A stretch of 64,000 nucleotides of DNA from CBDDIP01 sp965229005 (GTDB lineage: Bacteria > Actinomycetota > Acidimicrobiia > Acidimicrobiales > Ilumatobacteraceae). Shown here in pieces: positions 36,380 through 45,934 of this stretch; the stretch's first letter is position 1; every line of letters starts with the position of its first letter. The translations under genes were made by a program, and so were the position numbers. The stretch spans positions 2,480,001 through 2,544,000 of the forward strand of contig CBDDIP010000002.1 of assembly GCA_965229005.1 (NCBI GenBank). The letters run 5' to 3'. The notes under the pieces were generated by a model. The model ran no database searches. It worked only from the letters and a program-made list of their open reading frames with translations, and had not been told where the DNA came from.

Positions 36380-38530
36380 GTGCGGCGGGTGCGGGGGATG
36401 CCTCGGGTGACACGATGGGCCGTTCCTCGTCTGGCGAAGGCGCTCGCCGGGTTCGGGATCTGGGTGAGCGCGTTGATCGCCATCCCTGCGGTGCTCGCCG
36501 GGTACATCGGCTACCGCCAGATGACACCCGATGCCGGCCGTCTCGACTCGCTGTACTCGGCGCTCCAACTGCTCGGCGCCAACGGTGGGTCCACCCCGGA
36601 CGGCGTCCGGACGCCGCTCCTCCTGACGGCCGGCCGCCTGCTGGGCGTCGTCGTGGCGCTCTCGACGCTCGCGTTCATCGTGCTCCGCCTCGGTGCATCC
36701 AGCATCTCTCGCATGGTCGCGTCGGGCCTGCGCCGCCATCGGCTCGTCATCGGCGGCGGTGCGTTCGCGGAGGTGCTCGTGGCCGAGTCGAATCCGCGCG
36801 CAGTGACCGTGCTGGCGGGTGAGCTCGACGCCGAAGCGGCGAACGATCTCCGCCGGACCGGCGCGATCGTGGTTCGCGCCGGCGCAGGCGCGTTGCCTCG
36901 TTCGTTCATTCGCGGGGCGGCGGAGATCATCATCGCCGAGCAGCACGACCTCGACGCCGAGGCGCGTCTGGCCGAGGTGCGTGAGGCGGCGATGAGCCAT
37001 CGCGCACCGCCGAAGGTTTGCGTGGTGGTCAACACGGCAGCGATGGCGCGCACGCTGCGGAACAAGGCATTGGCGCAGAGGGACTACAGCACGTCGGTCG
37101 CCTCGGTGTCGGAGATCATCGCCCATCGGCTCATTGCCCGACATCCACCGACTGCAGACCGAACCCGCCGTGAGCTCATCGTCATCGGAGCCGGCGAGCT
37201 CCCGCTCGACATCGTCATCACTGCGGTCAACCAGTACGCCATCGACGGGCACGGCTGGACGATCCACGCGGTCGGCGCACGCGGCGAAGCGTGGCTCGAT
37301 GCCGTCCAGCGGCGGGCCACGCATGCGAACACGCACGTCGAGATCCACCACCTCGTCGTCGATCCCGCGCTGATCTCCGACGACATCGCCGGGCTCTGCA
37401 CGCCGGCGCGTGGTCGAATGAAGCCGGCCCCATTGGTGCTGATCGCCGGCCTTCCCGATCCGGCGGCGGTGGCTGCTCGTGACGAGCTCACCAGAGGGCT
37501 GCCTGACGCGTCGGTCGTCGTCGTCCTCGACCACGCGCCGCGCCGACGATCGACCGCATCGAGCAACGTCGATGAGCTGCGCATCCGTGAGCTGCTGACC
37601 GATCCCGAGGCGATGGATTCGAGTCCCGTCGCGTTGCTTGCCGTTCAGTGCCGCCGATACATCGAGCGCCACGGTGGCGACGTCCGCCGAGACGCGCCGG
37701 ACGACGCGAGTGCGCGGATCGGCACCGGCAGCGCACCGCTGCTCCGAGCGCGTGCCGAAGCGCTCGCTGATGGCGATGACGGCGTTCGTCCGGCGGCGGC
37801 CGAATTGTTCGAGCTCGTCACGACCTCCGGTGGTCAGGTCCGCGCCGTGTCGATCGTTCCGCCGCACCCCGACGCTCGGCTCGGGGCGGTGAGAACGCGA
37901 TTGCGTGCCTCGATCATCAGCGCCTATGCGTCGCAGCTCGAGCCGACTGGCAGGATCCCGACACGGTCGGTGAGCATCCTCATCTCCGAAGTCGCTCGGA
38001 TGATGGGCCGCGTCGGTCTCGTCATCGAGCCGGACCCCCAGTTCCTGTGGAGGACGAACATGGATGAAGCACTCATCGATCGACTCGCGCAGGCGATCCA
38101 TGCGCAGTACCGGCGCAGCTTCGCCGCGACCGGCAACCCGACGCAGTCGCGTCTCGCCGACCTGGACTGGGCGGGGCTCGAGGAGTCCGACCGGGAGTCC
38201 AGTCGTGCTCAGGCGGTCGGCATCGAGGAGAAGCTGAGCCTGTTGGGCCTCGACCTGGTCGAGCTCGGTAGCGCCGGTTCGTCCGATCTGGACGTGCCGG
38301 CGGACGCCCTGGAGGAGCTGGCCGAGCTCGAGCACGACCGGTGGTGGGCACACAAGGTGGAGACCGGCTGGGTGCTCGGCGACGAACGTGACCCGGCCAA
38401 CAAGGTGCACGAGCTGCTGAAGCCCTACGACCAGCTCACCGACGGACAGCAGCAGCTCGACCGCGACCCGATCCTGGAGATGCCCGGACTGCTTCGCGAC
38501 GCTGGACTCGCGGTCAGGCCGGCCGACTGA
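36380..38530 (+). CDS. membrane-anchored protein with NAD-binding-like core and RyR domain
   Basis: 716 aa. Two transmembrane helices near residues 27-47 and 87-106, then a large soluble region with Rossmann/TrkA-N-like strands (HRLVIGGGAFAEVLVAES, ELIVIGAGELPLDI), and a C-terminal RyR domain at about 643-713 (LEHDRWWAHKVETGWVLGD, then KPYDQL and DRDPILEMPGLL). RyR domains in bacteria are proposed ligand-sensing modules in nucleotide-signalling and conflict systems, often with channel or TrkA parts. The GTG at 36380 has GGGGGTGA upstream; ATG 36398 is an alternative. Role unknown. Confidence 0.75.
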   Translation: MRRVRGMPRVTRWAVPRLAKALAGFGIWVSALIAIPAVLAGYIGYRQMTPDAGRLDSLYSALQLLGANGGSTPDGVRTPLLLTAGRLLGVVVALSTLAFIVLRLGASSISRMVASGLRRHRLVIGGGAFAEVLVAESNPRAVTVLAGELDAEAANDLRRTGAIVVRAGAGALPRSFIRGAAEIIIAEQHDLDAEARLAEVREAAMSHRAPPKVCVVVNTAAMARTLRNKALAQRDYSTSVASVSEIIAHRLIARHPPTADRTRRELIVIGAGELPLDIVITAVNQYAIDGHGWTIHAVGARGEAWLDAVQRRATHANTHVEIHHLVVDPALISDDIAGLCTPARGRMKPAPLVLIAGLPDPAAVAARDELTRGLPDASVVVVLDHAPRRRSTASSNVDELRIRELLTDPEAMDSSPVALLAVQCRRYIERHGGDVRRDAPDDASARIGTGSAPLLRARAEALADGDDGVRPAAAELFELVTTSGGQVRAVSIVPPHPDARLGAVRTRLRASIISAYASQLEPTGRIPTRSVSILISEVARMMGRVGLVIEPDPQFLWRTNMDEALIDRLAQAIHAQYRRSFAATGNPTQSRLADLDWAGLEESDRESSRAQAVGIEEKLSLLGLDLVELGSAGSSDLDVPADALEELAELEHDRWWAHKVETGWVLGDERDPANKVHELLKPYDQLTDGQQQLDRDPILEMPGLLRDAGLAVRPAD

Positions 38531-38542
38531 CGGAGGCGAGGC

Positions 38543-39463
38543 TCAACGCCCCGGTCGGCTCAGCCGAAGGTCGAGCAAGTCGTCGAATGGCCGCATCGCC
38601 AGGAAGTCGCGCGGTGTGATCAGGTCGGCGATGTCGCCGTCATCGAGCTCGTCGCGTCGCTGCTGATACGCGCGCCGGACGTGACGGCTGGTGAGACGGA
38701 GGAACATCGGCCAGCCGAGCCGGTCGATCGCCGATTCCGAGTCCGGGGCCTCCGGCAGGCGATCCGCCTCCTCGAGGGCGAGCGCGAGTCGCTCTACCGA
38801 CCCGAGAGCGGGCGGGGAGCCATCGCTCAGTGATCCGATCGCGTCGGCCAGCGGATCGAGCGGCCGGACGTGGCGAATCGCGTCCTGGAGGAACAGCCCG
38901 TCGTGCGCCAGCGGAACGTGCGCTTCGTGGAGGATGCGATAGACGAGCTCGGCGCAGATGATCCGTTTGGTGCCGTCGGCGACGATGTCGGCGAAGCGCC
39001 GTTCGAGCTCGTCTGCGCGGTCCTCGCCGAGCATCAGATCGGCTGCCCGTTCCGTCCAGAACTGGCCGAGCCCGACGAGCAAACCGGTGAACACGATGCC
39101 GGAGCTGGAGAACACCGGCTGATCGTCGAGGAACCGGCGGGCGGCGGCGACCACGATGTCGTGGCGTACGGTCGCCGGCCGCCGCACCACGATCCGGTCG
39201 ACGTACTTGCCGGCGATCACCTCGGACAGCGGACGCAGGTAGACGCCACCGTGACGATCGTCGGCGAGGTTGCGGTACTCGGTGGCCTCGACGATCATCC
39301 CGTCGCCAACGCACACCATCACGTGACTCACCTGCGAGCCGGTGGCTCGTTGGATGGCCGCCGAGACCGGATCGTGGTTGCCGGTGACGATGACGTCGCC
39401 CGGTTCGAGGCCGAGCGTGGCGAGACGCTCGAGGACGTCGGAGATCGCCATGGTGCCCGCCAT
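38543..39463 (-). CDS. YiiX-like permuted NlpC/P60 peptidase-fold protein
   Basis: 306 aa. The first ~170 residues show the permuted papain-like order: GDVIVTGNHDPVSAAIQRATGSQVSHVMV (catalytic-type His), VEATEYR, and later IICAELVYRIL (Cys). YiiX-like members act on cell-wall or lipid substrates. The C-terminal ~130 residues are helical and unassigned. TAGTTT (39470-39475, reverse) is 6 nt before the ATG. It is convergent with the RyR-domain gene, 12 bp apart. Confidence 0.78.
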   Translation of the reverse strand: MAGTMAISDVLERLATLGLEPGDVIVTGNHDPVSAAIQRATGSQVSHVMVCVGDGMIVEATEYRNLADDRHGGVYLRPLSEVIAGKYVDRIVVRRPATVRHDIVVAAARRFLDDQPVFSSSGIVFTGLLVGLGQFWTERAADLMLGEDRADELERRFADIVADGTKRIICAELVYRILHEAHVPLAHDGLFLQDAIRHVRPLDPLADAIGSLSDGSPPALGSVERLALALEEADRLPEAPDSESAIDRLGWPMFLRLTSRHVRRAYQQRRDELDDGDIADLITPRDFLAMRPFDDLLDLRLSRPGR

Positions 39464-39535
39464 GGGGGCAAACTACTCGTCGCAGGCAGCGTCGGCTTCG
39501 GCTCGAGCGCCCACGACGACGGCTCCGGAGGACAC

Positions 39536-40153
39536 GTGATCGACGACAACGACCAATCCACGGCGCGTGCATCGTTCCTCGGTGACGCCGAGGTCTCCGA
39601 GGCGGCGCAGACGCTGTTCGACGAGGACGTCGAGCAGTTCGGCTTCGTCATGAACATCTCACGCATGTGGGCCCATCAACCGGCCGCGCACGAGGGCCTG
39701 TTCTCGATCCTCGGCTCGATGGTCGAGGCGGCCGGCCTCGACTTCCGAGATCGCGGCGTGCTCGTCTCCGCGACCGCGTCCACGTTCGGCGACGCGTACT
39801 GCTCACTCGCGTGGGGTGGGCGGTTGGCCGGGGAGTCGGACCCGGAGACCGCCGCCGCGGTGCTCCGCGGCGACGACCAGCGGCTCCAGCCGCGCGAGCA
39901 GGCGATGGCCGCATGGGCCCGAGCCGTGGCCAGCCGTCCGACGGAGACGACCGAGGCGGATGTGGGTGGGATGCGAGCTGCCGGCTTCACCGATGATCAG
40001 ATCGCCGCGATCACCGTGTTCATCGCCTGTCGGATCGCGTTCTCGACGGTCAACAACGCCTTGGGGAGCCGGCCCGATGCCGGTTTCCGAGCCATCACGC
40101 CGGCAGCTGTGCTCGACGCCGTCACGTACGGCCGTCCCATCGCCGACTCCTGA
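39536..40153 (+). CDS. AhpD/carboxymuconolactone decarboxylase-like protein
   Basis: 205 aa, helical AhpD-like fold. MNISRMWAHQPAAHEGLFSIL and DRGVLVSATASTFGDAYCSLAWGG match the peroxidase-related/CMD group, but the usual C-x2-C pair is reduced to a single Cys in DAYCSLAW, so classic thiol peroxidase activity is doubtful. GTG 39536 has a strong GGAGG 5-6 nt upstream. Confidence 0.75.
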   Translation: MIDDNDQSTARASFLGDAEVSEAAQTLFDEDVEQFGFVMNISRMWAHQPAAHEGLFSILGSMVEAAGLDFRDRGVLVSATASTFGDAYCSLAWGGRLAGESDPETAAAVLRGDDQRLQPREQAMAAWARAVASRPTETTEADVGGMRAAGFTDDQIAAITVFIACRIAFSTVNNALGSRPDAGFRAITPAAVLDAVTYGRPIADS

Positions 40154-40156
40154 TCG

Positions 40157-40651
40157 TCAGCCGACGCCGCGCCGCTGCCGTCGGCGTTCCTGGAGCAACC
40201 ACAACGAGACCCCGAGCGCGCCTGCGACGGTGATGAAGCTCAGGATCACGAGGAGATCTGCCGCAATCGGACTGGCCCTGCGCGACGCGATCAGCACCGT
40301 GAACGTCGGCACGACGATTGCGGCGGCCGTCAACATCCGCGTGCCGGCATCGGCAGCGCGACTGTCCGACATCCGCTGGTCCCCCTCGTGCCAGCGCGGC
40401 GCCGTCAGCCATGCGATCGCCAACAGGATCGCGCCGCCGACGACGAGCACCTTGGCCAACTGCCACGGCCAGAGGGGCACTCGGTAGACGACGTCCTCGA
40501 GCTCCGGGTGAAAATTGCGGTCGTCGACGGACGGTTCGCCGATGAGCTGGTAGCAGAGTCCGAACACAGTCCCGGCCAGCCCTACGACGAGGCCGACAGT
40601 GGCGAACCAGTAGCGCCAGCCGACGTATGAGCGGATCGCGCGGTGTCGCAT
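40157..40651 (-). CDS. four-helix membrane protein, unknown
   Basis: 164 aa with four hydrophobic helices at about residues 13-33, 65-82, 106-122 and 133-152, and a polar loop between helices 1 and 2 (NFHPELEDVVYRVPLWPWQ). No family recognised. It is 3 bp from the end of the convergent AhpD-like gene and downstream of the next reverse gene, so may share its transcript. Confidence 0.65.
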   Translation of the reverse strand: MRHRAIRSYVGWRYWFATVGLVVGLAGTVFGLCYQLIGEPSVDDRNFHPELEDVVYRVPLWPWQLAKVLVVGGAILLAIAWLTAPRWHEGDQRMSDSRAADAGTRMLTAAAIVVPTFTVLIASRRASPIAADLLVILSFITVAGALGVSLWLLQERRRQRRGVG

Positions 40652-40662
40652 CGACGGGCCGT

Positions 40663-41358
40663 TCAGTCGATGTTGATGCTGTTGACGACCTTGGCGTAGA
40701 GGGACGGGCGTTCGTCGGTCGGGCCGTCGCCGAGCACCGTCACGACGCGAGTCCCACGCACGAAGACCGTGGCGAACAGGTAGCCGTCGGGCAGCTTGAT
40801 GAAGGCGCTGCGGACGACCGTGTTGGTCATCGGGACGGCGCTCACGCGATCCACGCTGCCTCCACGGGTCGCGGCGAGCCCATTGATCACCTCGTCGAGC
40901 GCGCTGGACGCCCGAGCGAGATCACCGCCGGACAGGCTCGGGGCGACATAGGTGATGAGCGTGATCTCCGTGCCGTCGTTGTTCGAGGTCCACGACGAAC
41001 CGTGCACCTCCTGCCCGAGCAGGGTGCCGCTGAACGACTGCTTGGCGGCCGGCGGCATGATGACGGCCACCCCGTCCTCGTGCACCAACGCCATCGCCTG
41101 CGGACCGGTCGGCTGCGACGAGCTGCCGTCGTTCTCCGACATCACGTGGTAGACGAAGTAGCCCGTCCCGCCGAGCACCGCGGTGATGAGCAGGAACCAG
41201 AGCAGCTTCGACACCGCACCGAACGTGGAGTGGTAGCGCTTGCGCTTGCGGCCGGTCTCGACGCTGTGCTCGCTCTTGATCGCGGCGCGCACGAACTGCG
41301 GGCTTGCGGCTCGTGGCGCAGACTTCGAGCCGCGCCGACCGGATTGCGCGACTGGCAT
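40663..41358 (-). CDS. single-pass membrane protein, paralogue of 49996-50757
   Basis: 231 aa. A basic cytosolic N-terminus (PQFVRAAIKSEHSVETGRKRKRYHS), one transmembrane helix (about residues 52-72) and a ~150-aa outer domain. It shares layout and the segment [FI]xRAA-n-KRK-x-Y with the protein at 49996-50757. No known family. The outer domain may be a sensor or substrate-binding part. Confidence 0.65.
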   Translation of the reverse strand: MPVAQSGRRGSKSAPRAASPQFVRAAIKSEHSVETGRKRKRYHSTFGAVSKLLWFLLITAVLGGTGYFVYHVMSENDGSSSQPTGPQAMALVHEDGVAVIMPPAAKQSFSGTLLGQEVHGSSWTSNNDGTEITLITYVAPSLSGGDLARASSALDEVINGLAATRGGSVDRVSAVPMTNTVVRSAFIKLPDGYLFATVFVRGTRVVTVLGDGPTDERPSLYAKVVNSINID

Positions 41359-41414
41359 GACACATGATCGGCGCCAGGGGGTCGGACCTTGAGCCGGATC
41401 GGACGCGAGCGGCG

Positions 41415-42422
41415 CTACGACCGGAAGCCGGCGTACAGCTCCAGCGTGATCGCACCGTTCTCCACCGTCAGCACGCGAGGGATGAGCACGCTGGTGCCGA
41501 AGCGATCGAGCGGCTGCCCCTGGTCGGCCACGACCTGGAACAGCACCGGCGGTGCGTCGCCGTCGCTGAACCACAGCTGTCCGGTCATCTGCTCGGCAGC
41601 GGACGAGAACCCGTCGCGCGGGTTCGCCTGCAGATCGGCGACGATGGCGTCGGGCGACGTGCCGGCGTTCAGCGGTCCGGTGAACTCCGTCGTGTAGGCG
41701 TTGGAGATCGCCGACATCAGCGCGGCCAGACCGGCGCCGTCGCTCGAGCGGAGGATGCCCACGAGCTGTCCGTTCGCCGCGGACACGGTGTCCTGGCTGC
41801 CGAGGTAGACCGTGACCGACTCGTCCAGCGTCAGTTCGAGCCGGCGGGACTCGGCGGAGAAGCCGACGTCATCGGGCCCGTAGGTGCCGTCGCTCATCGG
41901 TGAGCACCCCAGCACGCCGTCGGCGCAGCGCACGAGGCTGCGGATCGACACGATCAACGTCGTCGGGTCGTGCGGCTCCCAGCCCGTGATCTCCAGCGCG
42001 TAGGTGCCGTCGGCGAGTTGGCCCGGGTCGGCAGTGAGCGCAGGCGACGGCGAGCCGGTGGCGTTCCCCGCGGCCTCGCTCTGCCCGAAGTCGCTCGGGT
42101 AGGCGGCGACGTCGGTCCATGTCGCCGTGGGCAGCGGCGAGGTCGATGGTGTCGAGCTCGGCGTCGGCTCGGTGATGCCGGGTGTCGCCGACGGAGCGAT
42201 CGACTTGTCGTCCGGCCGGGTGGCCACGACGATCGCGAACGCTGCAGCCGCGGTGGTGAGGATCGCCGGAGCGATCATCCACCGGCGTGACCTCGTCGGA
42301 CGCCGATCGATGACGCGCGGTTCGTCGAGCGAGCGCAGCGCGTCCTGTGTCATCGCGGTGGTGGGCGCCGTGTCGCGGAGCCGACTGCCGGCGTCCTTCA
42401 GCAACTGGTCGATGTCGTTCAT
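41415..42422 (-). CDS. membrane partner (anti-sigma-like) of ECF sigma factor
   Basis: 335 aa. Cytosolic segment (DIDQLLKDAGSRLRDTAP) about residues 1-47, one transmembrane helix about 48-66, Pro/Thr/Ser linker, and a ~230-aa extracytoplasmic domain. The ATG overlaps the sigma stop by 4 nt, as with sigma/anti-sigma pairs. No zinc-anti-sigma HxxxCxxC motif is seen, so the anti-sigma role is inferred from position and topology only. Confidence 0.72.
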   Translation of the reverse strand: MNDIDQLLKDAGSRLRDTAPTTAMTQDALRSLDEPRVIDRRPTRSRRWMIAPAILTTAAAAFAIVVATRPDDKSIAPSATPGITEPTPSSTPSTSPLPTATWTDVAAYPSDFGQSEAAGNATGSPSPALTADPGQLADGTYALEITGWEPHDPTTLIVSIRSLVRCADGVLGCSPMSDGTYGPDDVGFSAESRRLELTLDESVTVYLGSQDTVSAANGQLVGILRSSDGAGLAALMSAISNAYTTEFTGPLNAGTSPDAIVADLQANPRDGFSSAAEQMTGQLWFSDGDAPPVLFQVVADQGQPLDRFGTSVLIPRVLTVENGAITLELYAGFRS

Positions 42423-42955
42423 TGCGCGGTGTCCTTCCGGCGATCGTTGAGTTGTTGTGCGAGCGTCGCCCGAGCGCGAGAGAGGTGCGTCTTGACGCTG
42501 CCCTCCGAGCACCCCAGCACCTCGGCGATGTCGGCGACGCTGCTGTCCTCCACGTAGTGGAGAGCGACCGCATTGCGTTGCCGCTCCGGCAACGCGCGCA
42601 CGAGATCCCAGAGGTGCTCGTCGTTCGGTGGCTCGGTCGCCAGTACCGAGGTCGAAGTCCCGATGCGGCTGAGTGCCGCTGCCTCGCGGCCACGGCTGCG
42701 ACGCACGTTCGATGCGCGGTTGAGCGCTACGCGCCGCACCCACGTCCCCGGCTTGTCGTAGGTGTGGACCTTGCCCCACGCACGTTGCGCGGCGACCAGT
42801 GCCTCCTGCGCGACGTCCTCGGCGCGGGCTCGGTCGCCGAGGACGGCGTGGAGCATCGGCACGAGGCGCGGGTACTCGGATCGGAAGAAGTCGTCGAAGT
42901 TCGCCGGCATCTGCGGCTGCCTCACGGTGGTTGGACTGGACTGCACGATGATCAC
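42419..42955 (-). CDS. ECF sigma factor (SigE-like)
   Basis: 178 aa. Region 2 (FDDFFRSEYPRLVPML, ARAEDVAQEALVAAQRAW, TWVRRVALNRASNVRR) and region 4 (ALPERQRNAVALHYVEDSSVADIAEVLG, then CSEGSVKTHLSRARATL) are complete. GTG 42955 is the longest start; ATG 42910 (MPANFDDFF) is equally plausible. It is cotranscribed with the membrane partner downstream. It serves as the intact template for the broken sigma gene at 1116-1904. Confidence 0.9.
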   Translation of the reverse strand: MIIVQSSPTTVRQPQMPANFDDFFRSEYPRLVPMLHAVLGDRARAEDVAQEALVAAQRAWGKVHTYDKPGTWVRRVALNRASNVRRSRGREAAALSRIGTSTSVLATEPPNDEHLWDLVRALPERQRNAVALHYVEDSSVADIAEVLGCSEGSVKTHLSRARATLAQQLNDRRKDTAQ

Positions 42956-43071
42956 ACACCGCTCCTACGGAACGGGTTGACACGAATGGTCGTGTTCCGC
43001 TGAGGGCCTGCTCGTTCACTACGATCGCCGGACGGACGGGTTGAGTTCGATGACAGGTGAGGGGCGTGACG

Positions 43072-45072
43072 GTGGCATACCAGTTGGGCGTGGATCTCGG
43101 GACCACGTACACGGCGGCCGCGGTCCGACGCGCTGGCGGAGTCGTCGAGATCTCCACGCTGAGCCCGGCGAACCCGGTGATGCCCTCGGTGATCTCGGTG
43201 CGCGACGACGGCGAGATGCTCGTCGGTGAACCTGCCGTGCGCCGCGGTCAGACCGACCCCGGCCGGACGGCTCGCGAGTTCAAGCGTCGGCTCGGCGACC
43301 CGACTCCGTTGGTGCTGGGCAAGACCCCGTACAGCGCAGAGTCGTTGATGGCCCGACTGCTACGCGAGGTGGTCGACATCGTCGTCGCCCGCGAGGGTGC
43401 GCCTCCGACGGCGACGGTCCTCACGCTGCCAGCGAACTACGGCCCGTACAAGGTCGAGATGATGCGCGAAGTGGCCCGCCTCGCCGGGCTGGACCTCGCC
43501 ACGACCTACCTGCTCTCCGAGCCGCAAGCGGCCGCCATCGCATATGCGACGCGTGACCGCGTGGAGCCCGACCAGCGGATCGCCGTGTACGACTTCGGTG
43601 GCGGCACGTTCGATGCCGCGGTCCTCGTCCGGACGGCAACCGGCTTCGAGCTGCTCGGCCAACCGGAAGGCCTGGACCGGTTCGGCGGCATCGACATCGA
43701 CGCAGCGATCGTCGCCCACCTCGACGAGTTGGTGGACGGCGCTCTCGGCACGGTCGATCACGACGACCCGGCCGTGCAATCCGGGATGCAGCGCCTGCGC
43801 GAGGACTGCCGGTCGGCCAAGGAATCGCTCTCGTCAGACCGCGACACAACGATCGACGTGTCGCTGCCAGGCGTGCAGCAGCGAGTGCTCCTGACGCGTC
43901 AGGAGCTGGAGGACATGATCCGACCACGCCTCCGTGAGACGACAGACGCGCTGCGTCGCTCGATCGCCAGCGCCGGACTCGAGCCTGCCGACATCGATCG
44001 GATCCTCCTGGTCGGTGGCAGCTCTCGCATCCCGCTCGTCGGAGAGATGGTGGCCCGCACGATCGGCCGACCCGTCGCTCTCGACGCGCATCCGAAGTTC
44101 GCCATCGCCACCGGTGCGGCTGCGTTCGACGTGTCCGGCAATGCGCCGATGAAGGGCTTCGAAGCACCACCGCCGATCGCACCAGTCTCGGTTCCGCCGC
44201 CACCGGCGTCGCCCCACGCGCCGACGAACCCGAACGGGCGGCGCAATCTGCTCATCGGCGTCGCAGCCGTCCTCGCGTTGATCATCGGCGTGGTCATCGC
44301 CACGTCCGGGGGCTCAGACGACACGACGCTGCCCACGGTCGAGGCAACTGAGCCGGACGCGACGGTCAGCGACGGGGACGACCCAGCGCCGGCGAACACC
44401 TCGCCGATCGCCACCGAACCCGAACCAACCGACCCGCCTCGCACCGATCCCCCGAGAACAGACCCACCCGACACCGACCCTCCTGAGACGGACCCGCCGC
44501 AGACGAATCCTCCCGAACTGGGAATCGACACGTCTGCTGCGTCTGCAAGCTTTTCGCGCGCCGTGAGTCCCCTCGCGCCCTCTGCCAGCGCACCGTCACA
44601 GGATGCGAGTGTCTCCGTTGATCGTTGCCCCTTCGACTTTCGCCTCGTGGAGAACTACGCGCCGGCGTCCGCACGCGTCGATCAGTACGAACGGACGAGC
44701 AGCTCGGTCTACTTCTACACCTCGGAGTCAGCCATCTTCTGTACTGCGAGATCGGACTCACCAACCAGGATCTCGACGTTGTACACGGTCTCAGTCAGAA
44801 GCCCTGCGGTGTTCGGAGCTCCAACGGTGCCACCAACCGAGTCCACCTTGACCTTCGAGGGGACGAGTGTCGATGTCGATGGCGGCACCGTTCGAGCCTT
44901 CTGCAACGAGAACTTCTGCCGCGCACGCTGGTCTGCAGATGGTGAGCAGCTGACGTACGAGCTGTCCGCCACGTCGTCAACGGCGGCCGCAGAGTTGGTC
45001 AGATGGCTCGCCGACTGCGTCGTCGCGTTGAACGAGGCGGTCGCAGACGCCGTCTTGGTCAGCGCGAGCTGA
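43072..45072 (+). CDS. membrane-anchored Hsp70-like protein with outer domain
   Basis: 666 aa. Residues about 1-360 are an Hsp70 nucleotide-binding domain (LGVDLGTTYTAAAV, VYDFGGGTFDAAVL, LLVGGSSRIPLVGEM). No substrate-binding domain follows. Instead there is a Pro linker, a transmembrane helix at about 392-412, a TDPP-type repeat at about 451-482 and a ~150-aa outer domain with several Cys (VDRCPFDF, IFCTARS, FCNENFC). Outer topology is inferred. GTG 43072 has GAGGGG upstream; GTG 43066 and 43057 are alternatives. Confidence 0.82.
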   Translation: MAYQLGVDLGTTYTAAAVRRAGGVVEISTLSPANPVMPSVISVRDDGEMLVGEPAVRRGQTDPGRTAREFKRRLGDPTPLVLGKTPYSAESLMARLLREVVDIVVAREGAPPTATVLTLPANYGPYKVEMMREVARLAGLDLATTYLLSEPQAAAIAYATRDRVEPDQRIAVYDFGGGTFDAAVLVRTATGFELLGQPEGLDRFGGIDIDAAIVAHLDELVDGALGTVDHDDPAVQSGMQRLREDCRSAKESLSSDRDTTIDVSLPGVQQRVLLTRQELEDMIRPRLRETTDALRRSIASAGLEPADIDRILLVGGSSRIPLVGEMVARTIGRPVALDAHPKFAIATGAAAFDVSGNAPMKGFEAPPPIAPVSVPPPPASPHAPTNPNGRRNLLIGVAAVLALIIGVVIATSGGSDDTTLPTVEATEPDATVSDGDDPAPANTSPIATEPEPTDPPRTDPPRTDPPDTDPPETDPPQTNPPELGIDTSAASASFSRAVSPLAPSASAPSQDASVSVDRCPFDFRLVENYAPASARVDQYERTSSSVYFYTSESAIFCTARSDSPTRISTLYTVSVRSPAVFGAPTVPPTESTLTFEGTSVDVDGGTVRAFCNENFCRARWSADGEQLTYELSATSSTAAAELVRWLADCVVALNEAVADAVLVSAS

Positions 45073-45116
45073 TCGCGCGTGTCGTTCGTCTCCTCTTCGA
45101 CGCGCGACCATGCCGC

Positions 45117-45920
45117 ATGGAGTACACGCAGATCACGTACGAGGTGCGAGGCGAGGTGGCGGTCATCACGCTCAACCGGCCGGAGAAGCTGAACGCCTGG
45201 ACACCGCGGATGGCCGAAGAACAGGTCGACGCGATCACTCGTGCCAACGACGACTCGGCCATCGGCGCGATCGTCACCACGGGCGCCGGCCGTGGGTTCT
45301 GTGCGGGCGCGGACATGGAGGCCACGTTCCAGACGCGCATCGATGGTCAGGATCCGGGCAACGACACAGCCGGTGGCGTCGGCGGCATGCCGAAGGGCGT
45401 CGACTGGGTGACGCTCGTCCGAAACTCGAAGCCGATGGTGGCGGCGATCAACGGTGCCGCGGTCGGCATCGGCGTGACGATGTGCCTCCCGATGGACCAG
45501 ATCGTGACCAGCTCGTCGGCGAAATTCGGCATGGGCTTCATCAAGATGGGCCTCGTGCCTGAGCTGGCCAGCACGCGCTTGCTGGCCGATCGTGTGGGTT
45601 TCGGAGTTGCCAGCGACCTGTGCCTCAGCGGTCGGCTGATCTCCGGCACGGAGGCGCACGCTCTCAAGCTTGCCGACCGCGTTGCAGAGCCCGACGCGTT
45701 GCTCGACACCGCGATCGACGTCGCCGCCTCCTACGCCGCCAACCCGGCGCCGCAGCTGCGGTGGATCAAGCAACTGCTCTCGCAGAACGCCGTCGAGCCG
45801 GACTTCGGCATGATCCAACGCAACGAGCAGCAGTGGCTGGCCAAGTGCTGGGAGTCGCCGCAGCACAAAGAGGCAGTGCAGGCCTTCCTGGCCAAGCGCC
45901 CGCCCGTCTTCACGCGCTGA
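45117..45920 (+). CDS. enoyl-CoA hydratase/isomerase family protein
   Basis: 267 aa crotonase fold. AVITLNRPEKLNAWTPRM, GRGFCAGADM (oxyanion hole), AINGAAVGIGVTMCLPMD and GLVPELAST are typical; the second catalytic Glu region (MGFIKMGLVPE) is kept. Which CoA ester it uses is unknown. It starts 44 bp after the Hsp70-like gene. Confidence 0.9.
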   Translation: MEYTQITYEVRGEVAVITLNRPEKLNAWTPRMAEEQVDAITRANDDSAIGAIVTTGAGRGFCAGADMEATFQTRIDGQDPGNDTAGGVGGMPKGVDWVTLVRNSKPMVAAINGAAVGIGVTMCLPMDQIVTSSSAKFGMGFIKMGLVPELASTRLLADRVGFGVASDLCLSGRLISGTEAHALKLADRVAEPDALLDTAIDVAASYAANPAPQLRWIKQLLSQNAVEPDFGMIQRNEQQWLAKCWESPQHKEAVQAFLAKRPPVFTR

Positions 45921-45934
45921 CGCCAGCGGGCAGG

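Noticed and set aside
35723..38410. 895-codon reverse frame opposite the RyR-domain gene.
   Set aside because: Arg/His/Asp-rich shadow; only the last 146 codons form a plausible membrane protein.
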